54,285 bases of DNA from Candidatus Peribacteraceae bacterium (GTDB lineage: Bacteria; Patescibacteriota; Gracilibacteria; Peribacterales; Peribacteraceae). Shown here piece after piece: positions 17,762 through 24,758 of the stretch (position 1 is the first letter of the stretch; every line of letters starts with the position of its first letter). The DNA lies in assembly GCA_018061945.1 (NCBI GenBank), contig JAGOTD010000006.1, forward strand, positions 1 through 54,285, in the 5' to 3' direction. The notes beneath the pieces are model-generated. The model was given only the letters and a program-made list of their open reading frames with translations. It made no database searches and was not told the origin of the DNA. A program made the position numbers and the translations under genes.

Positions 17762-17838
17762 ACTGTTGAGAGAAAATATGATGGCAGAGTGCAATCACCC
17801 TCTTTCCGAGTCAAAGGTGCTCTGCCATCTTGCGAGAA

Positions 17839-17867
17839 ATATTAATGCAATATAATTGCAATAGCAA
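17839..17867 (-). promoter_or_regulatory. Promoter with embedded Fur/Zur-type operator for the regulator-ZIP-YibE operon
   Basis: Minus strand: -35 TTGCTA (17862-17867), 17-bp spacer, -10 TAATAT (17839-17844). The spacer is filled by the palindrome TGCAATATAATTGCA (17846-17860), part of a 20-bp motif repeated at 18795-18814. An operator between -35 and -10 is the usual geometry for Fur-family repression. Confidence 0.7.
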
Positions 17868-17879
17868 GAGAATTTATTT

Positions 17880-18752
17880 TTATCGGGCAGATGAGTACTT
17901 TTTATTCTTCCTCTGTTTCTCCTCCTGAAAATAACGAGTAATATCCAGACCTGCGCGGTACATGGCTCCAATACCTCTGGCACTTTGCGCATCGTTATGG
18001 AGACGTGTCCCTACCGCTTTCAATCCTTTACCAATAATTGCCGCTCCATTTCCAAGCCAACTTTTTCCGGAAGATTGAGATGCCGTAGGCTGTGCCGACT
18101 TGATACCTACACCCTTTATTGGAGCGGCACATTGCTCTTCATCCAAACACTGGGCATTGACCCAGGCAATATTCGGATCGACAGACGGTGTTCCTTTTTC
18201 TGTTTTTGCCTCTGAAACAGCTGGATGTATCGGCTCATCAAATAATTTGAAATGCAAAGGAACTCTTCCTGCTACCGGATTTTTCGTACGGACAAGACCA
18301 CGGAAAAATTCGTACAATGCAGGATCAATCACCACACGCAAATGAGTGCGATACGCGGGAGTATTGATGAGACTTGCCCATGCTTCAGCGGTAGAGCGAT
18401 CAAAGGACGCAGCATCGCGCAAGTAAATCGACAGCTGCTCCGTTTCGTTTTTACGGATCATCTGATCAAGGCGCGCCTGCACAAAGGAAGCGTGCTTGGC
18501 ATGATTTTTCTCAATGATCGCCTGCGTCCAAGCTTTTTGCGTAGTCGGCTGCTCAATTTTTTTTACCTGATCATTATTCTCTACAATTGTAGCCATTGCT
18601 AAGCGCACTGCCTCTCGATCGTTTATGACGCTCGAAACGGGAATCTGCGGCTGCGCACGAACAGGCAGGACGCCAGCAGGCTGTGTCAGAGAGGTATAAC
18701 CGGATCTGTGCTCAACTTCCGGTCCCCAATCTATGTAATCAAATGGTGGCAT
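17880..18752 (-). CDS. Hypothetical protein behind an operator-like palindrome (290 aa)
   Basis: No family is recognised. Residues 1-230 look soluble and helical, with several His and a CLDEEQC motif near residue 205. The C-terminal 60 residues hold a Gly-rich weakly hydrophobic stretch (GNGAAIIGKGLKAVGTRL) and a strongly basic end (EEKQRKNKK). No signal peptide is present. It starts at ATG 18752, 42 nt from a 20-bp motif nearly identical to the one in the metalloregulator's promoter. It is therefore a candidate member of the same metal regulon, between that regulator and the DUF1559 gene. Confidence 0.65.
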   Translation of the reverse strand: MPPFDYIDWGPEVEHRSGYTSLTQPAGVLPVRAQPQIPVSSVINDREAVRLAMATIVENNDQVKKIEQPTTQKAWTQAIIEKNHAKHASFVQARLDQMIRKNETEQLSIYLRDAASFDRSTAEAWASLINTPAYRTHLRVVIDPALYEFFRGLVRTKNPVAGRVPLHFKLFDEPIHPAVSEAKTEKGTPSVDPNIAWVNAQCLDEEQCAAPIKGVGIKSAQPTASQSSGKSWLGNGAAIIGKGLKAVGTRLHNDAQSARGIGAMYRAGLDITRYFQEEKQRKNKKYSSAR

Positions 18753-18794
18753 GGTGAAAAAGAAATGTGTGGAGATCTTATATCGTATCTTTAT

Positions 18795-18814
18795 TATTGC
18801 AATACTATTGCATT
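18795..18814. promoter_or_regulatory. Second Fur/Zur-type operator, in a divergent intergenic region
   Basis: Read on the minus strand this is AATGCAATAGTATTGCAATA, matching 17844-17863 at 18 of 20 positions. It contains TGCAAT-3-ATTGCA. It lies between the 290-aa gene (minus) and the DUF1559 gene (plus), with -35/-10-like hexamers on either side (minus: TTATCA and TAATAA; plus: TATAAA at 18829-18834). It could control either or both genes. Confidence 0.6.
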
Positions 18815-18896
18815 TGATAAAAAGTTTCTATAAATTTCAAACCTCTTCACTTTGAAGAGTCCAATTGATCTTTCACATCTCACGAAGGAGAAGAAG

Positions 18897-19826
18897 ATGC
18901 GTCGTCGTGGTTTCAATCTGATCGAACTGCTCGTCGTCGTGAGTATCATCGGGCTGCTGGTTGGCCTACTGCTTCCGGCAGTTCAGTCCAGCAGAGAAGC
19001 AGCTAGACGCGCCAAGTGCGCGAACAACCTGCATCAGATCGGCCTGGCGCTTCACAGCTACGAAAGTAGCTTCAAGCATTTCCCGCTCGGTTACGTTTCG
19101 TCGGTCGCCGGCGCGAACGAAACCGGACCCGGCTGGTCCTGGGCAACAGCGCTACTTCCTTTCATGGAGCAAAATTCGCTCTACGCCAGCATCAACATCA
19201 ATCGCAATGTTGAGCACGCAGACAATCAGACCTCGCGGTCGATTCAGCTCCAAACCTACCTGTGTCCGTCGGACCCCGTGTTTGCCAGAGACGTCGATGT
19301 CCCGGATTATCAGAACAACATCGTTTGCTCGGTTTCCGGCAGCAACTATCTGGCCGTCTTTGGCAGTTTGCATTCCAGTTGCAAGCGGTGCCGCTGGCAA
19401 CCCGACGGTTCGTTCGGTCGCAACTTCGGCGTGAGCCATGCGGCTCTGACGCGAGGGACATCGCAGACACTCGCAGTCGGTGAACGTGGTCACCGCATGT
19501 CGTTTGCGACATGGACGGGTGTCGTGCCCGAGTCCAAACTAAAGGACAATGCACACGTAGACGCCGGCTATGTCGGCGGACCAGCGTACGTCCTCGGATC
19601 ATTCAACTTTGACCCGGAAGATCCGACCGAAATCGATCCGGAAATCCATTCGGATGGCGACGGCGAACAGTTTGATTTCAGGATCCACCCCGGCGGTTGT
19701 AATTTTTTGTACTTCGACGGACATGTCGATTTCCTGAAAGAAACAACCAATCGCTCGCTGCTTCAACAGCTTTCTACCCGCGAGGGAAAGGGCGGCAAAC
19801 CAACAATGCACACTCCTCCTCAATGA
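18897..19826 (+). CDS. DUF1559-type protein with type IV pilin-like N-terminus
   Basis: 309 aa from ATG 18897, chosen because the strong Shine-Dalgarno GAAGGAG (18884-18890) sits 6 nt upstream; an in-frame TTG at 18852 has none. The class III signal/pilin helix is RRRGFNLIELLVVVSIIGLL. After it come SREAARRAKCANNLHQIGLA and GWSWATALLPFMEQN, typical of DUF1559 proteins. A C-terminal NFLYFDGHVDFL (H-x-DG-type) motif completes the family. This family is massively expanded in Planctomycetes and not a usual CPR component. With the Shine-Dalgarno, higher GC and own terminator, it looks horizontally acquired (inference). Probably a surface or pseudopilus component. Confidence 0.9.
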   Translation: MRRRGFNLIELLVVVSIIGLLVGLLLPAVQSSREAARRAKCANNLHQIGLALHSYESSFKHFPLGYVSSVAGANETGPGWSWATALLPFMEQNSLYASININRNVEHADNQTSRSIQLQTYLCPSDPVFARDVDVPDYQNNIVCSVSGSNYLAVFGSLHSSCKRCRWQPDGSFGRNFGVSHAALTRGTSQTLAVGERGHRMSFATWTGVVPESKLKDNAHVDAGYVGGPAYVLGSFNFDPEDPTEIDPEIHSDGDGEQFDFRIHPGGCNFLYFDGHVDFLKETTNRSLLQQLSTREGKGGKPTMHTPPQ

Positions 19827-19848
19827 AACATCAGTGAAAGATCGCTAT

Positions 19849-19880
19849 TCCCCGGGCACACCGTTGCTCGGGGGATTTTT
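19849..19880 (+). terminator. Intrinsic terminator of the DUF1559 gene
   Basis: Stem CCCCGGGCA/TGCTCGGGG (one G-T pair) with a short loop, followed by ATTTTT. Confidence 0.85.
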
Positions 19881-20295
19881 ACGATGCAAACTCAAACCAT
19901 GCATCCGCATCGACAGGCAGATCACAAATATTTGTCTTGCCTAAAAACTGCTTTTTTTTGAGAGTCGGGACCACATACGTCACATTCCACTTCCCTTCGG
20001 GCGACGGCTTACCACAGCGTGTTTTTGCCCACATGACACATGCCTGCTCGTTAAACTGCGGTGGATCGAAAACATTCATGGCGTGGACGGCGCCGGCAAA
20101 AAAAGTTTCGTGCTGCACATTGGCAGCCGGCGGAGTGGCAAACGGATTGTCGCTGTAGACATTTACTCCGCACCAGCCATCGACATACATACCTGCCCAC
20201 TGCGTAAAATTCTGCAATCCGAAAAATCGCGGAATCATAAGGCCCACTATAAGCAGAACCGAGAAACCTGTGCAGAAAACGGACCACGTGCGCAT
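19879..20295 (-). CDS. Hypothetical membrane-anchored extracytoplasmic protein (138 aa)
   Basis: An N-terminal hydrophobic segment (FCTGFSVLLIVGLMIPRFFG) acts as signal anchor. The remainder is soluble, with four Cys (WCGVN, QACVMW, TRCGK, NICDL) that could form two disulfides outside the cell, and many aromatics. No family is recognised. It converges with the DUF1559 gene; their ends meet at its terminator. Confidence 0.62.
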   Translation of the reverse strand: MRTWSVFCTGFSVLLIVGLMIPRFFGLQNFTQWAGMYVDGWCGVNVYSDNPFATPPAANVQHETFFAGAVHAMNVFDPPQFNEQACVMWAKTRCGKPSPEGKWNVTYVVPTLKKKQFLGKTNICDLPVDADAWFEFAS

Positions 20296-20320
20296 GGAGA
20301 GATCTTAATCGACTTGCGAC

Positions 20321-20464
20321 GAAGTACGAAGCTGGAAGTACGAATTACGAAATAAAATCTATATTCTGGTAGGGAAAATTTCACGTACTTTCCGTTGATC
20401 AAACCACAAGATTCTGCATCAGATTAAGATAATTCGTAATTCGTAATTCGTAATTCGTAATTCT
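20321..20464. repeat. ATTCGTA-family heptamer repeats flanking ribBA
   Basis: One orientation at 20322-20352 (AAGTACGAATTACGAA) and the opposite at 20431-20464, with four near-perfect tandem units of TAATTCG, form a long-range inverted pair. The second block runs up to the ribBA stop codon. Confidence 0.7.
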
Positions 20465-21672
20465 TATATCGTCGTAATCTTATGCTGCATCTTGTCTTTC
20501 TTGGTCTGTAAATACTTGCGCTGCTTGTCGCTTACTGGATCAATTTCAATAGGAAGTGTTTCGACAATCTCCAATCCGTAGCCTTCGAGGCCCACTACTT
20601 TCTTGGGATTATTGGTGAGCAGGCGGATTTTCTTGATACCGAGATCCTGCAGTATTTGCGCCCCGATTCCGTATTCACGTAAATCCGATGCAAAGCCGAG
20701 TTTTTCATTTGCTTCGATAGTATCCAACCCTAAATGCTGCAGTTCGTACGCGCGAACTTTGTTGGCAAGCCCGATTCCGCGGCCTTCCTGTCGCAAATAG
20801 ACAATCACTCCCTGTCCTTCGGATCGGATGATTGCCATAGATTTTTTGAGCTGCGGACCACAATCGCAATGGTGCGAATCGAATACATCGCCCGTAATAC
20901 ATTCGGAATGCATACGCACAAGCACGGGTTTACTTGTATCAATACTGCCCATGACAAGTGCGAGATGCTCTTTACGATGAATCGAATCACTATAAACCGT
21001 AATATTCCATTCCCCCGTTGTCGTTTCCAAATTCGTGCTCGCCTCTTTGGCGATGAGTGTTTCGTGCTTACGTCGATATTCAATCAAATCTGTAATCGAA
21101 ATAAGCGGAATGCTGTGCTCTTTGGCAAATGCCTTAAGATCGGACAAGCGCATCATAGTGCCATTGTCATGCATCAATTCACTGATGACACCTGCCGGAC
21201 GCAAATCTGCCAATCGACACAGATCGATGACTGCTTCGGTATGCCCTGCACGCTGCAGCACTCCCCCATCGGCAGCACGCAGGGGAAAGATGTGACCGGG
21301 ACTGACAATATCTTCGCGAGTGGACTTAGAATCGGCAGCGACTTGAATAGTACGAGCGCGATCGGCAGCCGAAATACCGGTTGCTACCCCTTCGCGCGCT
21401 TCGATGCTTACGGTAAACGGCGTACCGAATTTTGAGCCGTTGCTCTGGACCATCGGCGGCAATTGCAGGTGATCGGCAATTTCTTTGGCCATCGGCATGC
21501 ACACGACGCCACCAGTGTGACGGATGATGAATGCCATTTTTTCTTCGGTGATGAACTCTGCTGCAATGAACAAATCGCCTTCGTTCTCGCGATCTTCATC
21601 ATCAACAGCGATGACAAATCCTCCCGTGCGAAATGCGTCGACTGCCTCCTGAATAGTTGAGAAGTGAACCAT
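20464..21672 (-). CDS. ribBA: Bifunctional 3,4-dihydroxy-2-butanone-4-phosphate synthase / GTP cyclohydrolase II
   Basis: 402 aa. The N-terminal RibB domain (residues 1-200) has DDEDRENEGDLF, RHTGGVVCMPM and GHTEAVIDL. The C-terminal RibA domain (205-395) has the zinc site CITGDVFDSHHCDCG and the substrate motifs RQEGRGIGLANK and LTNNPKK. It supplies both precursors of riboflavin. It is the last rib gene on the minus strand, separated from ribH by an SLH protein gene. It starts at ATG 21672 next to a nonamer repeat. Confidence 0.97.
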   Translation of the reverse strand: MVHFSTIQEAVDAFRTGGFVIAVDDEDRENEGDLFIAAEFITEEKMAFIIRHTGGVVCMPMAKEIADHLQLPPMVQSNGSKFGTPFTVSIEAREGVATGISAADRARTIQVAADSKSTREDIVSPGHIFPLRAADGGVLQRAGHTEAVIDLCRLADLRPAGVISELMHDNGTMMRLSDLKAFAKEHSIPLISITDLIEYRRKHETLIAKEASTNLETTTGEWNITVYSDSIHRKEHLALVMGSIDTSKPVLVRMHSECITGDVFDSHHCDCGPQLKKSMAIIRSEGQGVIVYLRQEGRGIGLANKVRAYELQHLGLDTIEANEKLGFASDLREYGIGAQILQDLGIKKIRLLTNNPKKVVGLEGYGLEIVETLPIEIDPVSDKQRKYLQTKKDKMQHKITTI

Positions 21673-21685
21673 ATGTGGAGGTATC

Positions 21686-21773
21686 GTAGGTTAAGTAGGT
21701 ATAGTACGTAAAGTAAGTATAAAAATTCTACCTACCATACGTACCGTACCTACCATACTTACAGTACCTACTA
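21686..21773. repeat. Inverted nonamer repeat, locus 1
   Basis: The left arm has about four units at exact 9-bp spacing (GTAGGTTAA, GTAGGTATA, GTACGTAAA, GTAAGTATA). After an A/T spacer the right arm carries complementary units (CTACCTACC-like). The right arm reaches the stop codon of the SLH gene. Confidence 0.8.
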
Positions 21774-23174
21774 CTGACTCTTCACCGACACCGAATACAC
21801 CACTTTCTCGTTGAGCGGGTGCTTGTGACTCACAATGACCGTGTACGTTGCTGGCTGGAAATTGTAGGGCTTGTTGATGACCGGAGCAGCAAAGCTCTCG
21901 CTCGTCACCCCCGCTGGTTCATACACAAAACCATCAACTGCGTTGACACCACTCAATTCGACGGTGTAGCTTCCGGCCTTTGTGACCGTAAACTGATACG
22001 CATCGTAAATATCGCCGGCATTCATGACAGCCGTTCGCGCAACGTTGAATTGCAGCTGCTGTGCATCCACGAAACCATCGTTTCCTGTACCGTCCGTCTT
22101 CTTGGCTGTAACGGAATAATTGGCACCGGCTTTGTTGCTGTACACTTCCAACTGGTACTTGCCCGGAGCCAATGCCGGCATCAGATCGCAACGACCAGTT
22201 GAAACAACGCCAAGATAATATTCGTACGTCACGTAGTTCTGATCATTACTGGAATTGAGCTGATTGGGCGTGCCGCCTTGCTCGAGTTTGTACAAACGAC
22301 ACGAGAGTGTGGCGTCATAATAACCCGTGAGCATCATGTTGATAGAAAGAACCGTTCGCTTGTCGGTTAAGTTAAAGAAGTACGACATGGATGTTGTCGT
22401 TCCCGCTTCTGTAAACGGAATAGTGACGTTTTTGGAGTTGAACGCAACGGATGATGCGGCTGAACTGGACTTGGACGACCTAGCGGTTTGCGACGCAGCG
22501 GAGCTGGTGGTCTGCGCAGAGGAAGAGGTGGAATTGGTACCTTTATTTTTTACCATGATACCGGCATTCAAGATGCCGAGCGTCTGTCCGCGTGTCTGGG
22601 GAACATCCGGATTAAATTGAGTCGTATTCTGACCACGAACGGGCAACATGCCTATGTTGTAACCAGCAGCCAGATACTTTGTGTACCACGCTGCAGTCGA
22701 TGCATTGACCCATTTGAGTACGGCAACCGATTCGTCAGTTGTGTCTGGAACGGAAATTTTGAAAGCACGCATGGTCATGGCCAAAGCCTCGGCAAACGAT
22801 ACAGGCTTTTCTGGTTTCATTGTGCCGTCGGCGTAGCCTGTTAACACTCCTACTTTTGAATCGGACAGATAGCCGATCACATCCGCGTACCACGCGTAGG
22901 TGGGCACATCGACGAACGTGCTAGCCGTCACTTTTGGTGGTGTGACGCCAAGTGCGCGCGTAAGCATGGTGGCAAATTCGGCGCGGTTTATTTTGTTGCC
23001 GGATTTAATAGAACCGTCGTCATAGCCTTTTACCACACCGATATTCGCCATTGCGACGATATCTTCGTAGTTTGGATCAGACGTTGCCAGATCCGTAAAA
23101 AGCGCTGCCGAAACAAGCAACGGAGCGAGAGCAAGGACAGTGACTGCAAGAGTCAGTTTGCGGAAAGAGCGCAT
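21771..23174 (-). CDS. Secreted S-layer-homology (SLH) protein with C-terminal PPC-like domain
   Basis: 467 aa from ATG 23174; an upstream in-frame TTG is rejected. Signal peptide (residues 1-24, hydrophobic core LAVTVLALAPLLVSAALF). Three SLH-like modules follow to about residue 200 (MANIGVVKGYDDGSI, then DSKVGVLTGYADGTMKP). Then come a 35-residue Ser/Thr/Ala linker and about 210 residues of beta-rich sequence resembling bacterial pre-peptidase C-terminal domains. It is probably anchored to the cell surface through the SLH modules. Its place between ribH and ribBA has no obvious metabolic logic. Confidence 0.88.
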   Translation of the reverse strand: MRSFRKLTLAVTVLALAPLLVSAALFTDLATSDPNYEDIVAMANIGVVKGYDDGSIKSGNKINRAEFATMLTRALGVTPPKVTASTFVDVPTYAWYADVIGYLSDSKVGVLTGYADGTMKPEKPVSFAEALAMTMRAFKISVPDTTDESVAVLKWVNASTAAWYTKYLAAGYNIGMLPVRGQNTTQFNPDVPQTRGQTLGILNAGIMVKNKGTNSTSSSAQTTSSAASQTARSSKSSSAASSVAFNSKNVTIPFTEAGTTTSMSYFFNLTDKRTVLSINMMLTGYYDATLSCRLYKLEQGGTPNQLNSSNDQNYVTYEYYLGVVSTGRCDLMPALAPGKYQLEVYSNKAGANYSVTAKKTDGTGNDGFVDAQQLQFNVARTAVMNAGDIYDAYQFTVTKAGSYTVELSGVNAVDGFVYEPAGVTSESFAAPVINKPYNFQPATYTVIVSHKHPLNEKVVYSVSVKSQ

Positions 23175-23234
23175 AACGAAAGGGAAGAAGAGATACCCCA
23201 AACACTACATTGAACACTTCCTGTACTCAATATC

Positions 23235-23714
23235 TTAAAGCCGCAATTTCTCGACCTGCGCAAGCGATCTCAGCAAAGTATCGGCGGCTAGCTTTCCTTT
23301 GCCACCAGGGCCAATCGAGCGCGCTTTTGCGTGATCAATATGCTCAACAAACAATATTTCGTAGATAATGGGAACGCCTGTCTGCATCTGTAAATCCATA
23401 ATGGCACGCGCGCTTTCGTTGGCGATAATCTCGGCATGATGCGTTTCGCCCTGGACAATGACTCCAAAAGCAATAATACCCTCGACATGCTGATGCTTGA
23501 TAGTTTCGGCACACAAAAGCGGGATTTCGAAAGAGCCCGGCGCATCGAACGTGAGAATATGACTATCTTTCATCCCCAGTGACAGCAAGTGTTGCAAAGC
23601 ATCATCGCTGAGTGCCTGCGTACAGTCTCCATGCCAAATGGAGCGAATGATTGCGATGTTCCAGGCAGGATTGATGTGTACAGCAGCCGAAGATTGGAGT
23701 GAGGAATCGTGCAT
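23235..23714 (-). CDS. ribH: 6,7-dimethyl-8-ribityllumazine synthase
   Basis: 159 aa, normal length. It condenses the RibB product with 5-amino-6-ribitylaminouracil. Visible: PGSFEIPLL for substrate binding, GVIVQGETHHAEIIANESA carrying the catalytic His pair, and GVPIIYEILFV near the C-terminus. It lies 124 nt downstream of ribE on the same strand, with a nonamer repeat between them. Confidence 0.96.
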   Translation of the reverse strand: MHDSSLQSSAAVHINPAWNIAIIRSIWHGDCTQALSDDALQHLLSLGMKDSHILTFDAPGSFEIPLLCAETIKHQHVEGIIAFGVIVQGETHHAEIIANESARAIMDLQMQTGVPIIYEILFVEHIDHAKARSIGPGGKGKLAADTLLRSLAQVEKLRL

Positions 23715-23721
23715 GGGGCGG

Positions 23722-23826
23722 AGGTAAGGTAGGTTCGGTAGGTAGTGTAGGTAAGGTAGGTACCGAAAGAAAGCGTTGCCTCAAAAAACCTACCATACTT
23801 ACTATACCTACAATACTTACCTTACT
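23722..23826. repeat. Inverted nonamer repeat, locus 2
   Basis: Left arm of GTAGGTA-type units (23722-23763), a GC-mixed centre, and right arm of TACCTAC-type units (23788-23826), between ribH and ribE. Confidence 0.8.
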
Positions 23827-23838
23827 TTCTCGAACCAA

Positions 23839-24417
23839 TCACTCCCTCGCCCAACCCTGTTTCAACACATACCGCGCCACAATATCTGTTTCCAGATTCA
23901 CTTTGTCGCCAATCTTTAATCGACCGAATGTGGTCTCGCGTAGCGTGAGTGGAATGAGTGCGACGGAGAATGATTTTTCTGAGCAATCTGAAACTGTAAG
24001 AGACACTCCGTCGATGGTAATGGATCCTTGTTGAACAATATACTTGATCAAATTTTTTGGCATGCTGATAGTAAATATTGGATGCTCGTCTACTCGAATA
24101 CTTTCGACGATTCCCACTCCTTCGCAGTGGCCTTGGACAATATGTCCATCGAACCGGCCGTTTGCTGCGAGTGCGCGTTCTAAGTTCACTCGCTCGCCTA
24201 TCTTGAGTTCCCCCAGTCGTGTTTTCTGCCAGGTTGTAGGAATCACATTGAAAGACATTTGCTGATCATTCATTGCAATCACGGTTAAACACACGCCGCT
24301 GATTGCGATGCTTGAGCCAATTTTGATATCGGTAAAAGCCGGCGGTCGTTTGAGCGTGAGGATATCATCAGATTTTTCTATAACCTGCGCGGTGGTTTCG
24401 ATGATTCCGGTGAACAT
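23839..24417 (-). CDS. ribE: Riboflavin synthase, alpha subunit type
   Basis: 192 aa from ATG 24417; a GTG six codons upstream is less typical because the family begins MFTGIIE. Two tandem lumazine-binding beta-barrel repeats, each with an S-I-A/T-I-x-G-V-x-L-T-V motif (SSIAISGVCLTV and GSITIDGVSLTV), and the inter-barrel GHIVQGHCEGVG. It dismutates two lumazines to riboflavin. First rib gene after the structured leader at 24450-24725. ribD is not in the window. Confidence 0.95.
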   Translation of the reverse strand: MFTGIIETTAQVIEKSDDILTLKRPPAFTDIKIGSSIAISGVCLTVIAMNDQQMSFNVIPTTWQKTRLGELKIGERVNLERALAANGRFDGHIVQGHCEGVGIVESIRVDEHPIFTISMPKNLIKYIVQQGSITIDGVSLTVSDCSEKSFSVALIPLTLRETTFGRLKIGDKVNLETDIVARYVLKQGWARE

Positions 24418-24449
24418 AAAAGCATCATACAGCACTCGAAGATGTATCC

Positions 24450-24485
24450 AAAAAAGTTGCCCCTCCTCCGCTGTGGAAGAGGGGC
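24450..24485 (-). terminator. Intrinsic terminator 33 nt upstream of ribE
   Basis: Minus strand: GCCCCTC/GAGGGGC stem extended by flanking pairs, then AACTTTTTT. Its position between a promoter (24731-24758) and ribE makes it either the end of a small transcript or a conditional attenuator of ribE. Confidence 0.85.
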
Positions 24486-24531
24486 ATCACGCAGCTCATC
24501 TTGAGCCAATCTCATCCATGATGGTAGTTGC

Positions 24532-24648
24532 TCACCGCTGATCGAGTGTCTCGAAAGACAATTGAATCGGCAGATTGCGATGGTACCTCCTGATCTTCCT
24601 TTCGGAAGTCAGTCTATAACCATCCCACCATCGTCGGAGAATCGCCAT
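24532..24648 (-). CDS. Possible 38-aa basic small protein
   Basis: ATG 24648 to TGA 24532, preceded by an AAAGG weak Shine-Dalgarno. The product is Arg/Trp-rich (starts MAILRRWWDGY) with no membrane segment. It overlaps the hairpins described for the structured leader, so either the coding or the RNA reading, or both, may be real. It could also act as a leader peptide. Confidence 0.3.
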   Translation of the reverse strand: MAILRRWWDGYRLTSERKIRRYHRNLPIQLSFETLDQR

Positions 24649-24730
24649 GGTCAGCCTTTCTGGACTGAAAGATGCGTGATGATCAGCACTTTTTCAACCC
24701 GACAAGGATTGGTAGATGCCGATCTTTATT

Positions 24731-24758
24731 ATTATACTATATTAATTTATTTAAGCAA
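24731..24758 (-). promoter_or_regulatory. Promoter for the ribE leader transcript
   Basis: Minus strand: -35 TTGCTT (24753-24758), 16-bp spacer, -10 TATAAT (24731-24736). It overlaps the last codons of the upstream aminotransferase gene. Confidence 0.65.

Larger units (their letters stand above)
24450..24725 (-). ncRNA. Candidate structured leader/small RNA upstream of ribE
   Basis: A roughly 275-nt minus-strand transcript is bounded by a TATAAT promoter and the terminator at 24450-24485. Visible structure: an outer 7-bp perfect stem CGATGGT/ACCATCG enclosing an internal loop; an inner hairpin CTGA-CTTCC-GAAA-GGAAG-A-TCAG with a GNRA tetraloop and a single bulged A; a nearby GTCT-TTCG-AGAC hairpin; and GCTCA-AGA-TGAGC before the terminator. 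It does not match the FMN riboswitch consensus that usually precedes rib genes. It could be a new riboswitch-like attenuator, a free sRNA, or the mRNA of the 38-codon ORF inside it. Confidence 0.45.

Noticed and set aside
17762..17794. TTG start at 17794 for the Fur-family regulator
   Set aside because: It adds 11 residues not typical of the family; ATG 17761 gives the standard N-terminus.
18840..18896. TTG start at 18852 for the DUF1559 protein
   Set aside because: The strong Shine-Dalgarno GAAGGAG lies between it and ATG 18897, and pilin-type leaders are short.
24450..24725. FMN riboswitch in front of ribE
   Set aside because: Looked for the conserved GGGGCAGGGTGAAATTCCC-type and CCGGTGAGATTCCGG-type blocks on the minus strand. 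Neither is present, so the leader is reported only as an unclassified structure.
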